Counted from the first letter of the stretch, positions 25,401 through 35,100 are shown. The stretch: DNA of 47,978 bases from Thiocystis violacea (GCF_016583575.1 NZ_NRRG01000041.1:1-47978), one strand, 5' to 3'. Numbers and translations: made by a program. The notes: generated by a model not told the origin, from the letters alone.

Positions 25401-27574
25401 CGGCAGTGAACGACGAGGTCGAGCACTGCCTGCACGACATCAATTTCTGAGCTGCCTACTCGGCAGTGAACCCAGGCCGGAGCCGTTGTCTACGGCACGG
25501 TATTTTCTGAGCTGCCTACTCGGCAGTGAACGTACTCTGGCCAATCACATTTATTGTGTTCCTTTTCTGAGCTGCCTACTCGGCAGTGAACCCGACAATC
25601 ACCCAGACCACCCGCATGACTTCTTTCTGAGCTGCCTACTCGGCAGTGAACTATGTAAAGCATCCTATATCCATCCTGTGTTAGTTTCTGAGCTGCCTAC
25701 TCGGCAGTGAACCGACCGGCACCGACGGCACGACCGGCACCGACTTTCTGAGCTGCCTACTCGGCAGTGAACCAGGGCATCCATCACGCCCGCGAATATC
25801 GTTTTTTCTGAGCTGCCTACTCGGCAGTGAACCCGGCGTTCACGCTGGTCAGGTTGTTGCGGTGTTTCTGAGCTGCCTACTCGGCAGTGAACGTGAAGCC
25901 GTCCGCGGGCGATTGGCCGGCGAATTTCTGAGCTGCCTACTCGGCAGTGAACGAGCCGCAAGGAAGCCCACCAGCCGGCGGAGTTTTCTGAGCTGCCTAC
26001 TCGGCAGTGAACCAGACGGGCGACGCCTCGAACCTGTCCATCAATTTCTGAGCTGCCTACTCGGCAGTGAACCTGCTCCCCGAAGCCCCGTCCGATGTCG
26101 GGGATTTCTGAGCTGCCTACTCGGCAGTGAACGACAAGACCTACAATTACGCTTTCGGGTCGGCTTTCTGAGCTGCCTACTCGGCAGTGAACGGGTGAGG
26201 CCGATTGTCCAATAGGTACCGAGTTTTCTGAGCTGCCTACTCGGCAGTGAACGATCCGCCATGGGATGAAGCGCCAACCTACAATTTCTGAGCTGCCTAC
26301 TCGGCAGTGAACTCGACCACGGCTCGCGCCCCGACCCCAAATGGTTTCTGAGCTGCCTACTCGGCAGTGAACTCGTCGGTCCCAAGCGATGCGCCGGAGC
26401 TGGTTTTCTGAGCTGCCTACTCGGCAGTGAACGCTCCAGCCGACCCGCGCGCTCGGCGTTGTAATTTCTGAGCTGCCTACTCGGCAGTGAACATGGCCAT
26501 AGCCCCCTCCCCTAGCCGATCAATTTTCTGAGCTGCCTACTCGGCAGTGAACAAGGTACGCGTTTCGATCTCCGGACCTTCGAATTTCTGAGCTGCCTAC
26601 TCGGCAGTGAACCGGAATATTGGTGCGTACCGGTCGCCCTTGACTTTCTGAGCTGCCTACTCGGCAGTGAACCTGCACTATCACATCGTTCTGTGGCTGC
26701 CCAATTTCTGAGCTGCCTACTCGGCAGTGAACTTGAAATTCTTTGTCATCGAATCCCCCGACTTTTTCTGAGCTGCCTACTCGGCAGTGAACTGCAATGA
26801 CCCCGCGAGACTTCATCGCCAACATTTTCTGAGCTGCCTACTCGGCAGTGAACCTCTGGCCCTGGTGGGCGCGGCGCTGGTGCATTTTCTGAGCTGCCTA
26901 CTCGGCAGTGAACGCGGAGTCCCACAGTCTCCATCTGTGTTCGTTTTTCTGAGCTGCCTACTCGGCAGTGAACCCTCTCCGGCCATGCCTGTCCATCCCT
27001 ATCCTTTTCTGAGCTGCCTACTCGGCAGTGAACTTCGGAATCCGCCGTAATTTCCAGACCCTTTCTTTTCTGAGCTGCCTACTCGGCAGTGAACCGGATG
27101 TACCTTCCAACGTTCAGAGCCTTGTCTTTCTGAGCTGCCTACTCGGCAGTGAACAAGGAGCGCATTGCCACGGCGAGAGCGTTTCGTTTCTGAGCTGCCT
27201 ACTCGGCAGTGAACGGCAGACGCCGAATTAGGAAGCGCACGGTGTATTTCTGAGCTGCCTACTCGGCAGTGAACCCATCGAAGCATTCTGGATCGCCCTC
27301 GTTATCTTTCTGAGCTGCCTACTCGGCAGTGAACGATGTCTTCGTTGGTCATGTATCACCTGTGTTTTTCTGAGCTGCCTACTCGGCAGTGAACGCGCAC
27401 CTGGCCGTCGATGCTGGTTTGCTGAATTTCTGAGCTGCCTACTCGGCAGTGAACCCCGTGATTTGTGCCCACTCTTCGACGGAAAGTTTCTGAGCTGCCT
27501 ACTCGGCAGTGAACGCGATGCACCTGTGGAGCAATCCCGGCGATGTTTTCTGAGCTGCCTACTCGGCAGTGAAC
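22433..27574 (-). CRISPR. Type I-F CRISPR array, 86 repeats / 85 spacers
   Basis: Repeats are 28 nt. Read on the minus strand they start GTTCACTGCC, carry stem CTGCC-GAGTA-GGCAG, and end CTCAGAAA (the 8-nt crRNA 5' handle). This is the type I-F repeat. Counting gives 86 repeats between 22433 and 27574. Most spacers are 32 nt, with four of 33 nt, one of 34 nt and one of 40 nt (23302-23341). All repeats look identical except one G-to-A change in the repeat at 23522-23549. Transcription runs leftward from the leader at 27575-27702, so the newest spacers are at the right end. The spacer at 22461-22492 recurs at 22521-22552, and the pair at 25232-25263 / 25292-25323 recurs at 25412-25443 / 25472-25503. 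Confidence 0.99.
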
Positions 27575-27702
27575 TAGGAAACAGAGACCCCAAGCCTCTG
27601 TTTTTATAAATTTATCCGCTTTTCATGGTTACCTCACCCTTTTTTCCGCAAAACCCTAACACACTGATTTTAAAAGCCGATTGATGACCTCGAAAAAAAG
27701 GG
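27575..27702 (-). promoter_or_regulatory. CRISPR leader
   Basis: This AT-rich 128-bp stretch lies between cas6f and the first repeat and has the expected leader position and composition. Directly beside the first repeat is an 8-bp inverted repeat, AAACAGAG / CTCTGTTT (27579-27586 and 27596-27603), separated by 9 nt and flanked by a T-run on its plus-strand side. It may be part of the leader-end signal for spacer integration, or a terminator for rightward transcription. No clear -10/-35 pair was assigned. Confidence 0.7.
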
Positions 27703-28272
27703 TCAGAACCAGGGCAGGGTCGCCGTGCGGCTGAATCCATAGTGGTTAAATACGCCATCCTCACTCTGAAGGGCCGATGGTTGCTGATCGATGAAGAGCC
27801 GGAAGGTTTGTCCCGTGCTCCGACTCTTGATAGCGAGATAGGGCAAGTCCAGCCGTTTCGCTTTGTTGTCCGGAATGGATCGTCGCGCTTCTTCCTCGCT
27901 GATGCCCTTACGTATGGCTAGACGGCGACGCAGCCGCTCGGGACTGCTTTTGGCCTGCATCCGACGAACCGTGCAGTAACCGATCCGGTCCGGTATCGGC
28001 GCCGGTCCGTACAAGTCGATGTGATCGCGCATGCCGGTCAGCCACGATAACTCCATCAGGTTCCGCAGATCGCCGACGAATCCATGAATTCGCATGAGAT
28101 CCCCGAGATCGCGGCATTTGGGATCCTTCCGTCTCCCAGGAAAGCTGACTCCGATCTGCGTACTCGCTAGGTCGACGAGGGCACGATGGAGTTTGGCGAA
28201 GAGCGCGTCCATGAGCACCGTCGGCGTGAATTCCGGATCTGGCAGGAGACGGATATCGAGATAGTGGTCCAT
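27703..28272 (-). CDS. cas6f: Cas6f (Csy4) CRISPR endoribonuclease
   Basis: The 189-residue protein aligns with Pseudomonas Csy4. H29 (in FAKLHR) and S150 (in AIKSRS) match its catalytic His29/Ser148. Y178 in the C-terminal FNHYGFSRTATLPWF block matches Tyr176. The basic helix RRMQAKSSPERLRRR would lie in the repeat major groove. It cuts pre-crRNA at the base of the CTGCC/GGCAG stem and stays bound to the 3' hairpin. Last gene of the csy operon, 3 bp after cas7f. Confidence 0.97.
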   Translation of the reverse strand: MDHYLDIRLLPDPEFTPTVLMDALFAKLHRALVDLASTQIGVSFPGRRKDPKCRDLGDLMRIHGFVGDLRNLMELSWLTGMRDHIDLYGPAPIPDRIGYCTVRRMQAKSSPERLRRRLAIRKGISEEEARRSIPDNKAKRLDLPYLAIKSRSTGQTFRLFIDQQPSALQSEDGVFNHYGFSRTATLPWF

Positions 28273-28275
28273 GGA

Positions 28276-29328
28276 TCAATCCTTCTCGGAATCCCCGAAG
28301 ACACCACCTCGGATCAGGTTGGCCATGACGAAATGCTGCTGTTCGATGGCTGGCGCCTCGTCTTTCAATACCCAGCGATCGAGCAGGGTGTAGAAATCGG
28401 CCTTCTGCTTGGGTTGGCGATACGCCTTGCCTTGCGAGGTCACGGATCCGTAGGGCTCGACCGCGATGGGACCGAGACCATCGCCCGCGTCGGGATACCA
28501 GATGTCGATGGTGCGCAAGGCGTTGCCGATCTTCTGGCTGTGCATGGCGGCCACCCCGCCCACCGTATAGAGGGTCTTGCTTTTCTGCCCCTTTTTGTCG
28601 CCTTTGTCGAGGATCAGTTCTTGCGAGGGATAGACTTCCTGACCGTCGCCAACACGGGCGAAGGCGATCACTTCCAGCAGCGTATAGGCGTGACCAGAAA
28701 GACCCATTTCGATGATGCTCGCCAATTGAGCGAGGTCATTTTTCGGTGCGTCAGGCGCTTCAGTATTGCGCAGGCTGAACGTCAGAGCATCGAAACGCCA
28801 AGTCTGTTGTGGTTTTCCGTCTTTTAAGTGGCGGACTTCGACCTTGATCTCTTCAGCTCCAACACGGTTACGCCAGAGAAAACGGCCATTGGCGAGGTTG
28901 TAGGCATAGCGTCGTGCCAGCTCGCCAAAACCGTTTTTGCTGACATATCCCTGCACCGTCGTCTGCAATTTTGCCAAATAGGCGGCGTTGTTGCATGCGG
29001 AGGGCACTCCGGCACCGCCCAACACCCGCAGGGTGAAACGGATGCGCAGGGTGTCGGCGTTGTTGGATAAGGTCGCAACATCGACGGTCTGCAAGTTTGG
29101 CTGATCGATAGGCGCATCGAGTTTGGCTGGATCTTTACTCTTTGATTTAGGGCGACTTGAGCTAGTACCGCGCACAGACTTCGTGCGAATACCAATAGTG
29201 GGCCACTGATCTCCATTGCCGAGATCCTCCCAGTGCCCGCCGCTGAAGAGCGCATCAGATGGATCCAGCTTACGCTCGAAGGCGAGGACGGAAGCGGTGG
29301 TGAGTTCGTTGTTCTTGGCCATGCTCAT
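28276..29328 (-). CDS. cas7f: Cas7f (Csy3) backbone subunit of the type I-F Cascade
   Basis: The 350-residue Csy3-family protein has an N-terminal [20 protein letters not shown] segment and the [14 protein letters not shown] segment typical of the family. Six copies normally wrap the 32-nt spacer, each kinking out every sixth base. That property matters for the mismatch pattern of the mini-CRISPR guide described at 32056-32133. Its start overlaps the cas5f stop as ATGA. Confidence 0.96.
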   Translation of the reverse strand: MSMAKNNELTTASVLAFERKLDPSDALFSGGHWEDLGNGDQWPTIGIRTKSVRGTSSSRPKSKSKDPAKLDAPIDQPNLQTVDVATLSNNADTLRIRFTLRVLGGAGVPSACNNAAYLAKLQTTVQGYVSKNGFGELARRYAYNLANGRFLWRNRVGAEEIKVEVRHLKDGKPQQTWRFDALTFSLRNTEAPDAPKNDLAQLASIIEMGLSGHAYTLLEVIAFARVGDGQEVYPSQELILDKGDKKGQKSKTLYTVGGVAAMHSQKIGNALRTIDIWYPDAGDGLGPIAVEPYGSVTSQGKAYRQPKQKADFYTLLDRWVLKDEAPAIEQQHFVMANLIRGGVFGDSEKD

Positions 29329-30425
29329 GCTCCTTGAAGGGCGTCAACGTCGATTTTGGCAAGGGTGTCGGAATAGCGGTTGATGCAGCGGTAAAGTCCG
29401 GCCTCGGAATCCGCGCTGCTGTGCCAGAGCAATTGTTCCAGGCTGGTAAGGCGATGGGGACCGATCCATTGGCCGAGCGAGTAGAGGCTTTCCACGAAGC
29501 GGAACGGGGTCGTCTCATCACGGGCGCCAGCGACCGTCCCCGGCGCGTACAGCGGGGAGATGCCGGCATAGCCGATCGGCAGGGGGACCAGCCAGCCTGG
29601 ACGCCGCTCGATCTGCCACTGGACTTTCCTGTGGCTCTCCTGGTCCGGCTTGGTCGAATCGGTCGCTTGGGGAGCGGTTTTCACATCTCCATCGCTCACG
29701 GATGCCTCGCCAGCTTCGGTTTCCACGGGAACGTGATTCAGGCGCGTCAGGTCGAGCAAGGCATCGAGCACGCTGGCCGAGGGATCAGTTTCTTCCCGCA
29801 GTTTGGTGAGCCGGTCGCGCAGAAGATCGGGGCGATGCACCAGGGCGAATCCAGGCAGGAGCTGACGGCGGATGCGGGTAAATGACTTGCGTTGGCTCTC
29901 TGCCGTATCGGGCCAGGACAGCCAGACAGGTTGAGTCCGTCGATTCCGCGCGCCGGGAAGCAGACTGCCACCCGCCAACCGCATACCAAGCGCGGCGCGA
30001 TAGGCATCCTCAGCGAAATCCTGCCCTTCCTGGTCCTCGATGAAAATGTTGCGCAGCGCGATGACCAGACTTACCTCCAGGTGCGCGCGGCCTTCCTCGA
30101 CAATGGCCGCAGGCGTTCCGTCGGCGATGAACTTGACCACGTCACGCTTGAGATAGATCGGATTCCGGCTTTGGGTGAAGATTTTGTGATGACGCCGGTT
30201 GGGACTGAAGATCAACGGCTCGAAGTCGTGGCAGATGATGCCCACACCATCGAAGCTCTGACCGTGTTGGGCCGACAGCCGGCGCTCCAGGGCATGAGCA
30301 AATCCAAGAAAGGCGGTTGGCGACGGAAAACCCCAGGTCAGCGGACCGGAAATGGCGTTGGCATTCTGAACCCGCAGCCGGGGCAGCAAGAGCAGGCCGG
30401 CAGGTTGGCGAATCGGCTCATTCAT
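29325..30425 (-). CDS. cas5f: Cas5f (Csy2) subunit of the type I-F Cascade
   Basis: The 366-residue protein has the Csy2 N-terminus [20 protein letters not shown] and the [17 protein letters not shown] segment. With Cas8f it caps the crRNA 5' handle (CUCAGAAA here). It overlaps cas8f by 8 bp and cas7f by 4 bp, as expected for coupled translation of a defined complex. Confidence 0.96.
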   Translation of the reverse strand: MNEPIRQPAGLLLLPRLRVQNANAISGPLTWGFPSPTAFLGFAHALERRLSAQHGQSFDGVGIICHDFEPLIFSPNRRHHKIFTQSRNPIYLKRDVVKFIADGTPAAIVEEGRAHLEVSLVIALRNIFIEDQEGQDFAEDAYRAALGMRLAGGSLLPGARNRRTQPVWLSWPDTAESQRKSFTRIRRQLLPGFALVHRPDLLRDRLTKLREETDPSASVLDALLDLTRLNHVPVETEAGEASVSDGDVKTAPQATDSTKPDQESHRKVQWQIERRPGWLVPLPIGYAGISPLYAPGTVAGARDETTPFRFVESLYSLGQWIGPHRLTSLEQLLWHSSADSEAGLYRCINRYSDTLAKIDVDALQGA

Positions 30426-31734
30426 CGTCCAGATCCTCCCGCAACATTTTCAGCTCCTGCTCTAACATTCCTTTCCATTCGGCGGCTTCATCAGCGCCGA
30501 AAAAGGTCTTGTCGGTCTGCAAGCTGGCATTCAGCCAGTTGGCGAAACGCTGGCAAACCTCTTGTTTCCAATCGTCCTGTCGGTAATGCACGGCGAACGT
30601 CTCGTCCATCAGGCTGCGTTCGGGATCGAGCCAGCATTGTTCGGCCAGATTCAGTTGGCACGCCTCCGTTGCCGTCCAGCCGGGTTCGGCCTCCCGCAGT
30701 TCGGCCGCCATCTGGAGCACCTGATCGCAGAGATCGGCGACCAGTTGATGGCGTGTATTGCGGATGCGAACGTTATTGGCATCGGCGGCACGCTTCAGAA
30801 AATCCCGCAACGCCTCGACCAACTGACTGACCCGGTGCCGATAGCCGAAATAACCCTTGACCACGAACACACTATCCGTTTTCAAGGGCAAGCGAATGGC
30901 TGCGGATTTCCAGGTGGGCGGGACAGAAGCCAACAGATAATTCTGTCCTCGCCGCTCGCTATTGAGCTGACTGATGTTTTGAGGCTTGGAACCGCCGAAG
31001 CTCTGGATGGCGAGATTGGGATAGGTGCGGTAGGTGGACGAATGCCACTCACGTGCATTCCACGCTTTTTGGGCAGCCTTGGCGTCGTCGGAGAAGCGGT
31101 CATCGCTGATACGCTGGTAGACAGCATGGGCCAGGGAGGAAGAAAACAAAGGGGCGAGCAGGTGATAAGCGCCATCATCCATGGGCCAGTAGAGCTGTTT
31201 CGCGAGCTTGTGGGAGGACAATCCTCCTTTCGGCTCGGGTAAGGCGGCAAACGCCGCCATCCACTCGGCGGCCTCGTCCTCATCGTCCGAAAACGCCTTT
31301 GCCAGCGCCAGATCCCTGGCCATGGCGCGTTCGAGCAGCGAGCGGCCATCAATGGTCAAGCACAGGAATTTGTAGACATCGAGCGCGGCGGCGTTGCCAA
31401 CCACGTCAGGGGTCCATTCATCCCGCAGGCTGTGCGTTCCCAGTTCAAGCGCATCCGCATCCGGGTTGCCCGAGCTGGAGAGGTTGGAGCCATCCGCTGA
31501 CGGATGGGTGAATTTGAGTGCGTGTGAAACCTGCTGGATCCATCCGACTCGGCGGGCGGCGCTGGCGATCCAAGCCGCGGGCTGGTGCTCGTCAATGAGC
31601 TTCCGGCGGGTTTCGTCGTCGTCATCCTTGAGCTTGTCCAGTTTGGGCTGGAGGCGTTCCGCCAGAAATCGAAGGATTTCCGTTCGGATTAAAACTGCTT
31701 GCTGTGTGGCAATGTCAGGTGAGGCCACTGTCAT
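30418..31734 (-). CDS. cas8f: Cas8f (Csy1) large subunit of the type I-F Cascade
   Basis: The 438-residue protein matches Csy1 in length and in motifs such as the IQSFGGSKPQNISQLNSERRG block and the AVHYRQDDWKQEV and FFGADEAAEWKGMLEQELK segments near the end. It recognises the CC PAM and recruits Cas2-3. The ATG at 31732-31734 has an AAGGAG site close upstream. It is the first gene of the cas8f-cas5f-cas7f-cas6f operon and has its own predicted promoter in the preceding 424-bp gap. Confidence 0.96.
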   Translation of the reverse strand: MTVASPDIATQQAVLIRTEILRFLAERLQPKLDKLKDDDDETRRKLIDEHQPAAWIASAARRVGWIQQVSHALKFTHPSADGSNLSSSGNPDADALELGTHSLRDEWTPDVVGNAAALDVYKFLCLTIDGRSLLERAMARDLALAKAFSDDEDEAAEWMAAFAALPEPKGGLSSHKLAKQLYWPMDDGAYHLLAPLFSSSLAHAVYQRISDDRFSDDAKAAQKAWNAREWHSSTYRTYPNLAIQSFGGSKPQNISQLNSERRGQNYLLASVPPTWKSAAIRLPLKTDSVFVVKGYFGYRHRVSQLVEALRDFLKRAADANNVRIRNTRHQLVADLCDQVLQMAAELREAEPGWTATEACQLNLAEQCWLDPERSLMDETFAVHYRQDDWKQEVCQRFANWLNASLQTDKTFFGADEAAEWKGMLEQELKMLREDLDDE

Positions 31735-31746
31735 CTCCTTGCTAAG

Positions 31747-31920
31747 TCAAGCGTTGGGGGAGATACAATAGGCCCCGGAGTTCAATCTCCGGGGCCGCCA
31801 AGACTCTTCTGATAGGGCGCTTGCCAAACACCGCTTGACCTCCAGTGTCGCAACAGGCTCCGCGACTGAGTTCTCGCTGCCAACGAGAGTTGTCATTTCG
31901 CAAGGCGTCGGTGCCGTCAT
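31747..31920 (-). CDS. Possible 57-codon leader ORF upstream of cas8f
   Basis: An open frame starts at ATG 31920 (MTAPTPCEMTTLVGSENSVA...) with AAGG 8 nt upstream and ends with TGA at 31747-31749, only 12 bp before the cas8f start. It lies entirely inside the predicted cas8f 5' leader. It matches no family I know and has no signal or membrane segment. In GC-rich DNA such an ORF can arise by chance. It is listed because its end-to-start spacing would allow translational coupling. Confidence 0.2.
   Translation of the reverse strand: MTAPTPCEMTTLVGSENSVAEPVATLEVKRCLASALSEESWRPRRLNSGAYCISPNA
31771..31796 (-). promoter_or_regulatory. Strong hairpin in the cas8f 5' leader
   Basis: A perfect 10-bp GC stem (GGCCCCGGAG, 31771-31780, pairing with 31787-31796) with a 6-nt loop lies 37 bp upstream of the cas8f start. 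A second long hairpin lies at 31899-31935 (15 bp with one G-T pair, 7-nt loop). Neither is followed by a T-run on the minus strand, so attenuation by RNA structure is more likely than simple termination. Function is not known. Confidence 0.5.
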
Positions 31921-31952
31921 CACCGATGCCTTGCGCTCCTAATCCGATGCAG

Positions 31953-31981
31953 AAGATAGACAGTTTCAGATCTAAAGTAAA
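31953..31981 (-). promoter_or_regulatory. Predicted sigma-70 promoter of the cas8f operon
   Basis: On the minus strand, TTTACT (31976-31981) and TATCTT (31953-31958) are separated by exactly 17 bp, each matching consensus at 4 of 6 positions. Transcription would begin near 31946, giving a 5' leader of about 210 nt. The mini-CRISPR target (CC PAM at 31983-31984) begins 2 bp beyond the -35 box. Confidence 0.45.
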
Positions 31982-31982
31982 C

Positions 31983-32003
31983 CCTAGCATGTGTTATCTG
32001 TTA
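31983..32003 (+). promoter_or_regulatory. Putative target of the mini-CRISPR guide beside the cas8f promoter
   Basis: The plus strand reads CC (31983-31984, the type I-F PAM), then TAGCATGTGTTATCTGTTA (31985-32003). The mini-CRISPR spacer reads TAGCAAGCGTTGTCTGTGA. They agree at 15 of 19 positions, with mismatches only at 6, 8, 12 and 18; beyond 19 similarity is lost. Positions 6, 12 and 18 are those flipped out and not read by Cascade complexes. A Csy complex bound here would sit against the -35 box. Binding is predicted, not shown. Confidence 0.7.
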
Positions 32004-32044
32004 TTTATTTCGATCGATCCAAAATATTCGGTGAGGCAAAGTGA

Positions 32045-32053
32045 TGCGATACT
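32045..32053 (+). promoter_or_regulatory. Possible extended -10 promoter of the mini-CRISPR
   Basis: TGC-GATACT (32045-32053) resembles an extended -10 element and would start transcription at about 32060, at the first degenerate repeat. No good -35 box is present, which extended -10 promoters can tolerate. Low confidence. Confidence 0.3.
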
Positions 32054-32055
32054 TA

Positions 32056-32133
32056 AGCGACTGCCGAAAGAGGCAGCTCAGAAATAGCAAGCGTTGTCTG
32101 TGAACATTCACTGCCGTATAGGCAGCCAAACGC
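32056..32133 (+). CRISPR. Degenerate two-repeat mini-CRISPR (CreR/CreA-like guide candidate)
   Basis: Two decayed type I-F repeats lie on the plus strand, opposite to the main array. The first (32056-32084) keeps stem CTGCC/GGCAG around a 6-nt loop and the exact array handle CTCAGAAA. The second (32106-32133) keeps TTCACTGCC and the stem around loop GTATA, but its 3' end has decayed to CCAAACGC, as in terminal repeats. Between them is a 21-nt spacer (32085-32105), 11 nt shorter than normal. Cas6f should still cut both stems, giving a short crRNA. The spacer matches a CC-flanked site by the cas8f promoter, so the likely role is autorepression of the Csy operon, or control of a linked toxin RNA as in CreTA systems. 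Confidence 0.75.
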
Positions 32134-32157
32134 TGAAGCCCCCTGGGCTTCAGCGTT
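32129..32157. terminator. Hairpin shared by cas2-3 and mini-CRISPR 3' ends
   Basis: A perfect 13-bp stem (AACGCTGAAGCCC, 32129-32141, with 32145-32157) and a 3-nt loop lies 1 bp from the cas2-3 stop and directly after the stem of the second degenerate repeat. It could end both the leftward cas1-cas2-3 mRNA and the rightward mini-CRISPR RNA. Neither side has a real T-run, so efficiency is uncertain. Confidence 0.55.
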
Positions 32158-32158
32158 C

Positions 32159-35100
32159 TCATCCAAACCAACGACTGAACCCCAAAGCAGGGTGATAGCG
32201 CCAGAGTTGCCCATCGTCCGGTTTTCCAGGTAGATCGATGGTGCCGAATTTCCGGGCGCAGTCCACCGGATCCAGGTCGAAATCCTCGGCCAGATCGATC
32301 AACGCGGGGAGATAGTCGGGCACAGCCCAAGGCACAATTCCTTGTCCCGTGAGCACATCTTCGTCGGCTAGGTGCATCAGTCGATTGGCTTGGTCGGAAG
32401 CGGTGCCGTATGGCCCATCCGGTAGCCAATGGAAACCGACGGTAAGCGAATCCTCGTCCGGCAGGAGGACGAACGTCTGGCGACCTTCTTTGTCGTGCCG
32501 AAACGGGGTGCATCGCTGCGGGATGCCGGTCAGGTGCGCGGGGGTTTCCCACCAGCGTTTTGCCGGCCATTTGACCTGTTGCTGACCCTGTTGCGCGCCC
32601 AGAAGCAGGTCGGTCAGCGCAGCATGCTCCAAATCCACCAAGTTGCCGGCTGGATCGAGATCAGGGCGCGGACGAATACGGGCGCGGGCATCGATTACCT
32701 GCCACTGCTCGGGCGTGAGGAGGTCCGTCAGTCGGTGTGACCTGAGCCGAAAATCCCCGCTCTCGAAACCGGGCTTGGTGAAGGCCGGCTGCTCAATGCC
32801 GGTCTTGAGGTGCTTGAGGTTGGTGTCCAGCAGCAGGATGTTCGGCTGATCGGCCGCGCAGGCTTCCTTGCGGTGACGCTTGACCCGACCGGCAAGCTGG
32901 ATGATGGAGCGCATGGACGAGGGTTCGACGACGGCCCAGTCGTAATCATGGTCGCGACCGACCTCGGCAACCGCTGTAGCCAGGACGATGAAGACATGAT
33001 CCGCCGCGTCGCCCGCATCCAAATGACGACGAATGCTTTCTTGATGGAAGACGGCCTGTTTCTTGTGGCGCTTCAGGGCGGCATCCAGCTCCCGTTCGAG
33101 GGCGGAGCGCACCAGCAAGGGATGGCGGGCGTGGTAGACACACAGATGGATCCGATGACCCGCTGGAGCGTTCCGCGCGAACAAGGCCCGCGCCACGTCG
33201 AACAGAGGATCAATATTGGCCATGCGGATAAGGCCGAAGCTGACCCGCTTGCCGGTCGTGGGATCATGGTCATGATGCCGTCGGTGCAAGATCAACGCCT
33301 GCTCAAGCAACAGGTCCGCAAGCGCGGTGCAGAGTTCCGCTTGCTGGCGGGCCTTGTCGTTGTGCACTGGTCTGGCGATGGCAACCGGAATGATCGCTGC
33401 GCGACGCCGGGGCGCCTCTTCCCTGGCGAGTCGAGCGATGCGGCGATCCACGAAGGTGGCGTGCGTGGCGAGGAATGCCTCGCCGCCTGCTTCGTTGCCA
33501 TGTTCCGCTGGTGTTGCGTCGAATTCATCGAACCAAGCGCAGCATACGGCGAGACGCTCCCCCAGATCTCCCCGATGGCGTTGGAATTCACGGCGTCCTG
33601 CACAATAGGCCAGGAAGAGCCCTTGAACCAGGGCGGGTGGAAGCGTGGCCGAGGAGAGCAGCACCCGGCTTCCAAGCAATCCCGCCCAATGTACCAAACG
33701 GGTCAGGGCCGGCAGATCGGCCAAGTCGAAGTCGTCTGGCTCGTCCAGCACCAGATCCGAGGTCATCAGACGCAGCATGGGCAGGATCTGGTGGCCGCCC
33801 CGAGTGCTTTCGGTGGCTGGCATCAGGTGATCCACGGTGCACACGAGGACCGGGGAGTCGAGCAGGGCACCGGCCTCGCGGCCTCGCCCGCCTGCCTTGC
33901 CGGATTGGTGATCGGGATAGAGCCAACGCTTGAGGGGGCCATCTTCGAGGCCGCCCTCGTAGCGCACATGGCTGTGGTCGGGGAGCAGATCGGCAACGGA
34001 TTCGCTTCCCGCGACCGACGCTGGAGAAACCGGCTCATGGTGATGTTCATGCAGCGCAGGGATAGCCGCCCCGCCCACGAGAACCGCCATATCTTCCGGC
34101 CCCAAACTCAGCCGTTCCCGGTAGGCATCGCCCGTTTGCAAGGTCAGGGTGCGCAAGCCGAGGGCGATGGTGAAGCGGGCACCGCGCTGTGGATTGGACA
34201 GACCGTAGAGAATCCGTCCGTTGGCGATGGTCTTGCCGCAGCCGGTCGAGGCCAGATTGATTCCGAAGAACCCTTGCTGTGCGCTGCGATCACGGAGACT
34301 CTCCGCCAGATCGAACGCGGTGTTCTGCCAGCGATAGGCGCCGCTGCTGCGCGCGCGGAACCCTTTGTGGCGAGCGATACGCGGGAGGCTTTGATCCAAT
34401 CGCGGCAGCGTGCGCAGCAAGCGACTGGCGTTCACGCCAACACCGATCAGATGCTCATCAAGTCGCTGATTGAGGCTCGCCTCGCCCTTGTCATCTCGAC
34501 GCGAATTGGCGTAGAGCACCTTGCCGCCACGCGGCTTGTCGCCGTAACGGGTGTGGCTGGGCTGGGCTGAGTAGTAATGATCCGCCAGCATCAGGACGAG
34601 GCGAGCGAGATGGAGGACATAGGGGCTGTGAAGAACGTCGGGAGCCTCGTCTCCGCTGAGGGTCGGTCGTTTGAGGATCGCCGACGCGACCTTTCCCGCA
34701 TGCTCACGCCAATGCTGGCTGTTGAGCGGGAGGGTTTTGGGGATTTTCCAGCAGGCGAGTTTGGCCTTTTGCTCTGCCTCGGCTCGGCTGCCGCACCAGC
34801 CATGAGTGATCGGCTCCGGGATCTTGGCAAGGATCTCTTCGCGTAGATCGCAAGCATCCCATAAGCTCGGAAGACGATGATGGCTGACGATCAGCCAGCC
34901 GATGGCTCGCGAGAGAGGACATTTCAGCGTGCGAAACGGGCTATAGGCTTTGTCCAGCCCATCCCTCCGCAGTGCGGCAATCACCTTGTCGGCGGCTGCG
35001 CCATCAAGCATGACGAGACGCTCCAGCCAATCCCGGTCACTCGCGCAGCCGTCACCGACAAAGGCTTCGAACAGTCGCAGGGAGACCCATTCATGCCGGA

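Noticed and set aside
22472-27593. Many ORFs with repeating FLSCLLGSE, VHCRVGSSE or SLPSRQLR peptides
   Set aside because: They are translations of the CRISPR repeat, which has no stops in those frames when the repeat plus spacer length is a multiple of three.
31738-31756. Other short matches of the mini-CRISPR spacer near the cas8f start (TAGCAAG on the minus strand, CAAGCGTTG on the plus strand)
   Set aside because: They are only 7 and 9 nt long and lack a correctly placed CC PAM. The longer match at 31985-32003 with CC is far better.
31771-31936. tRNA-like pieces in the cas8f leader (a GTTCAATC loop before a GCCGCCA end, and a 5-bp/7-nt arm with loop CTGCCAA)
   Set aside because: The arms are in the wrong order, the first loop has the wrong size, and there is no acceptor stem or D-arm.
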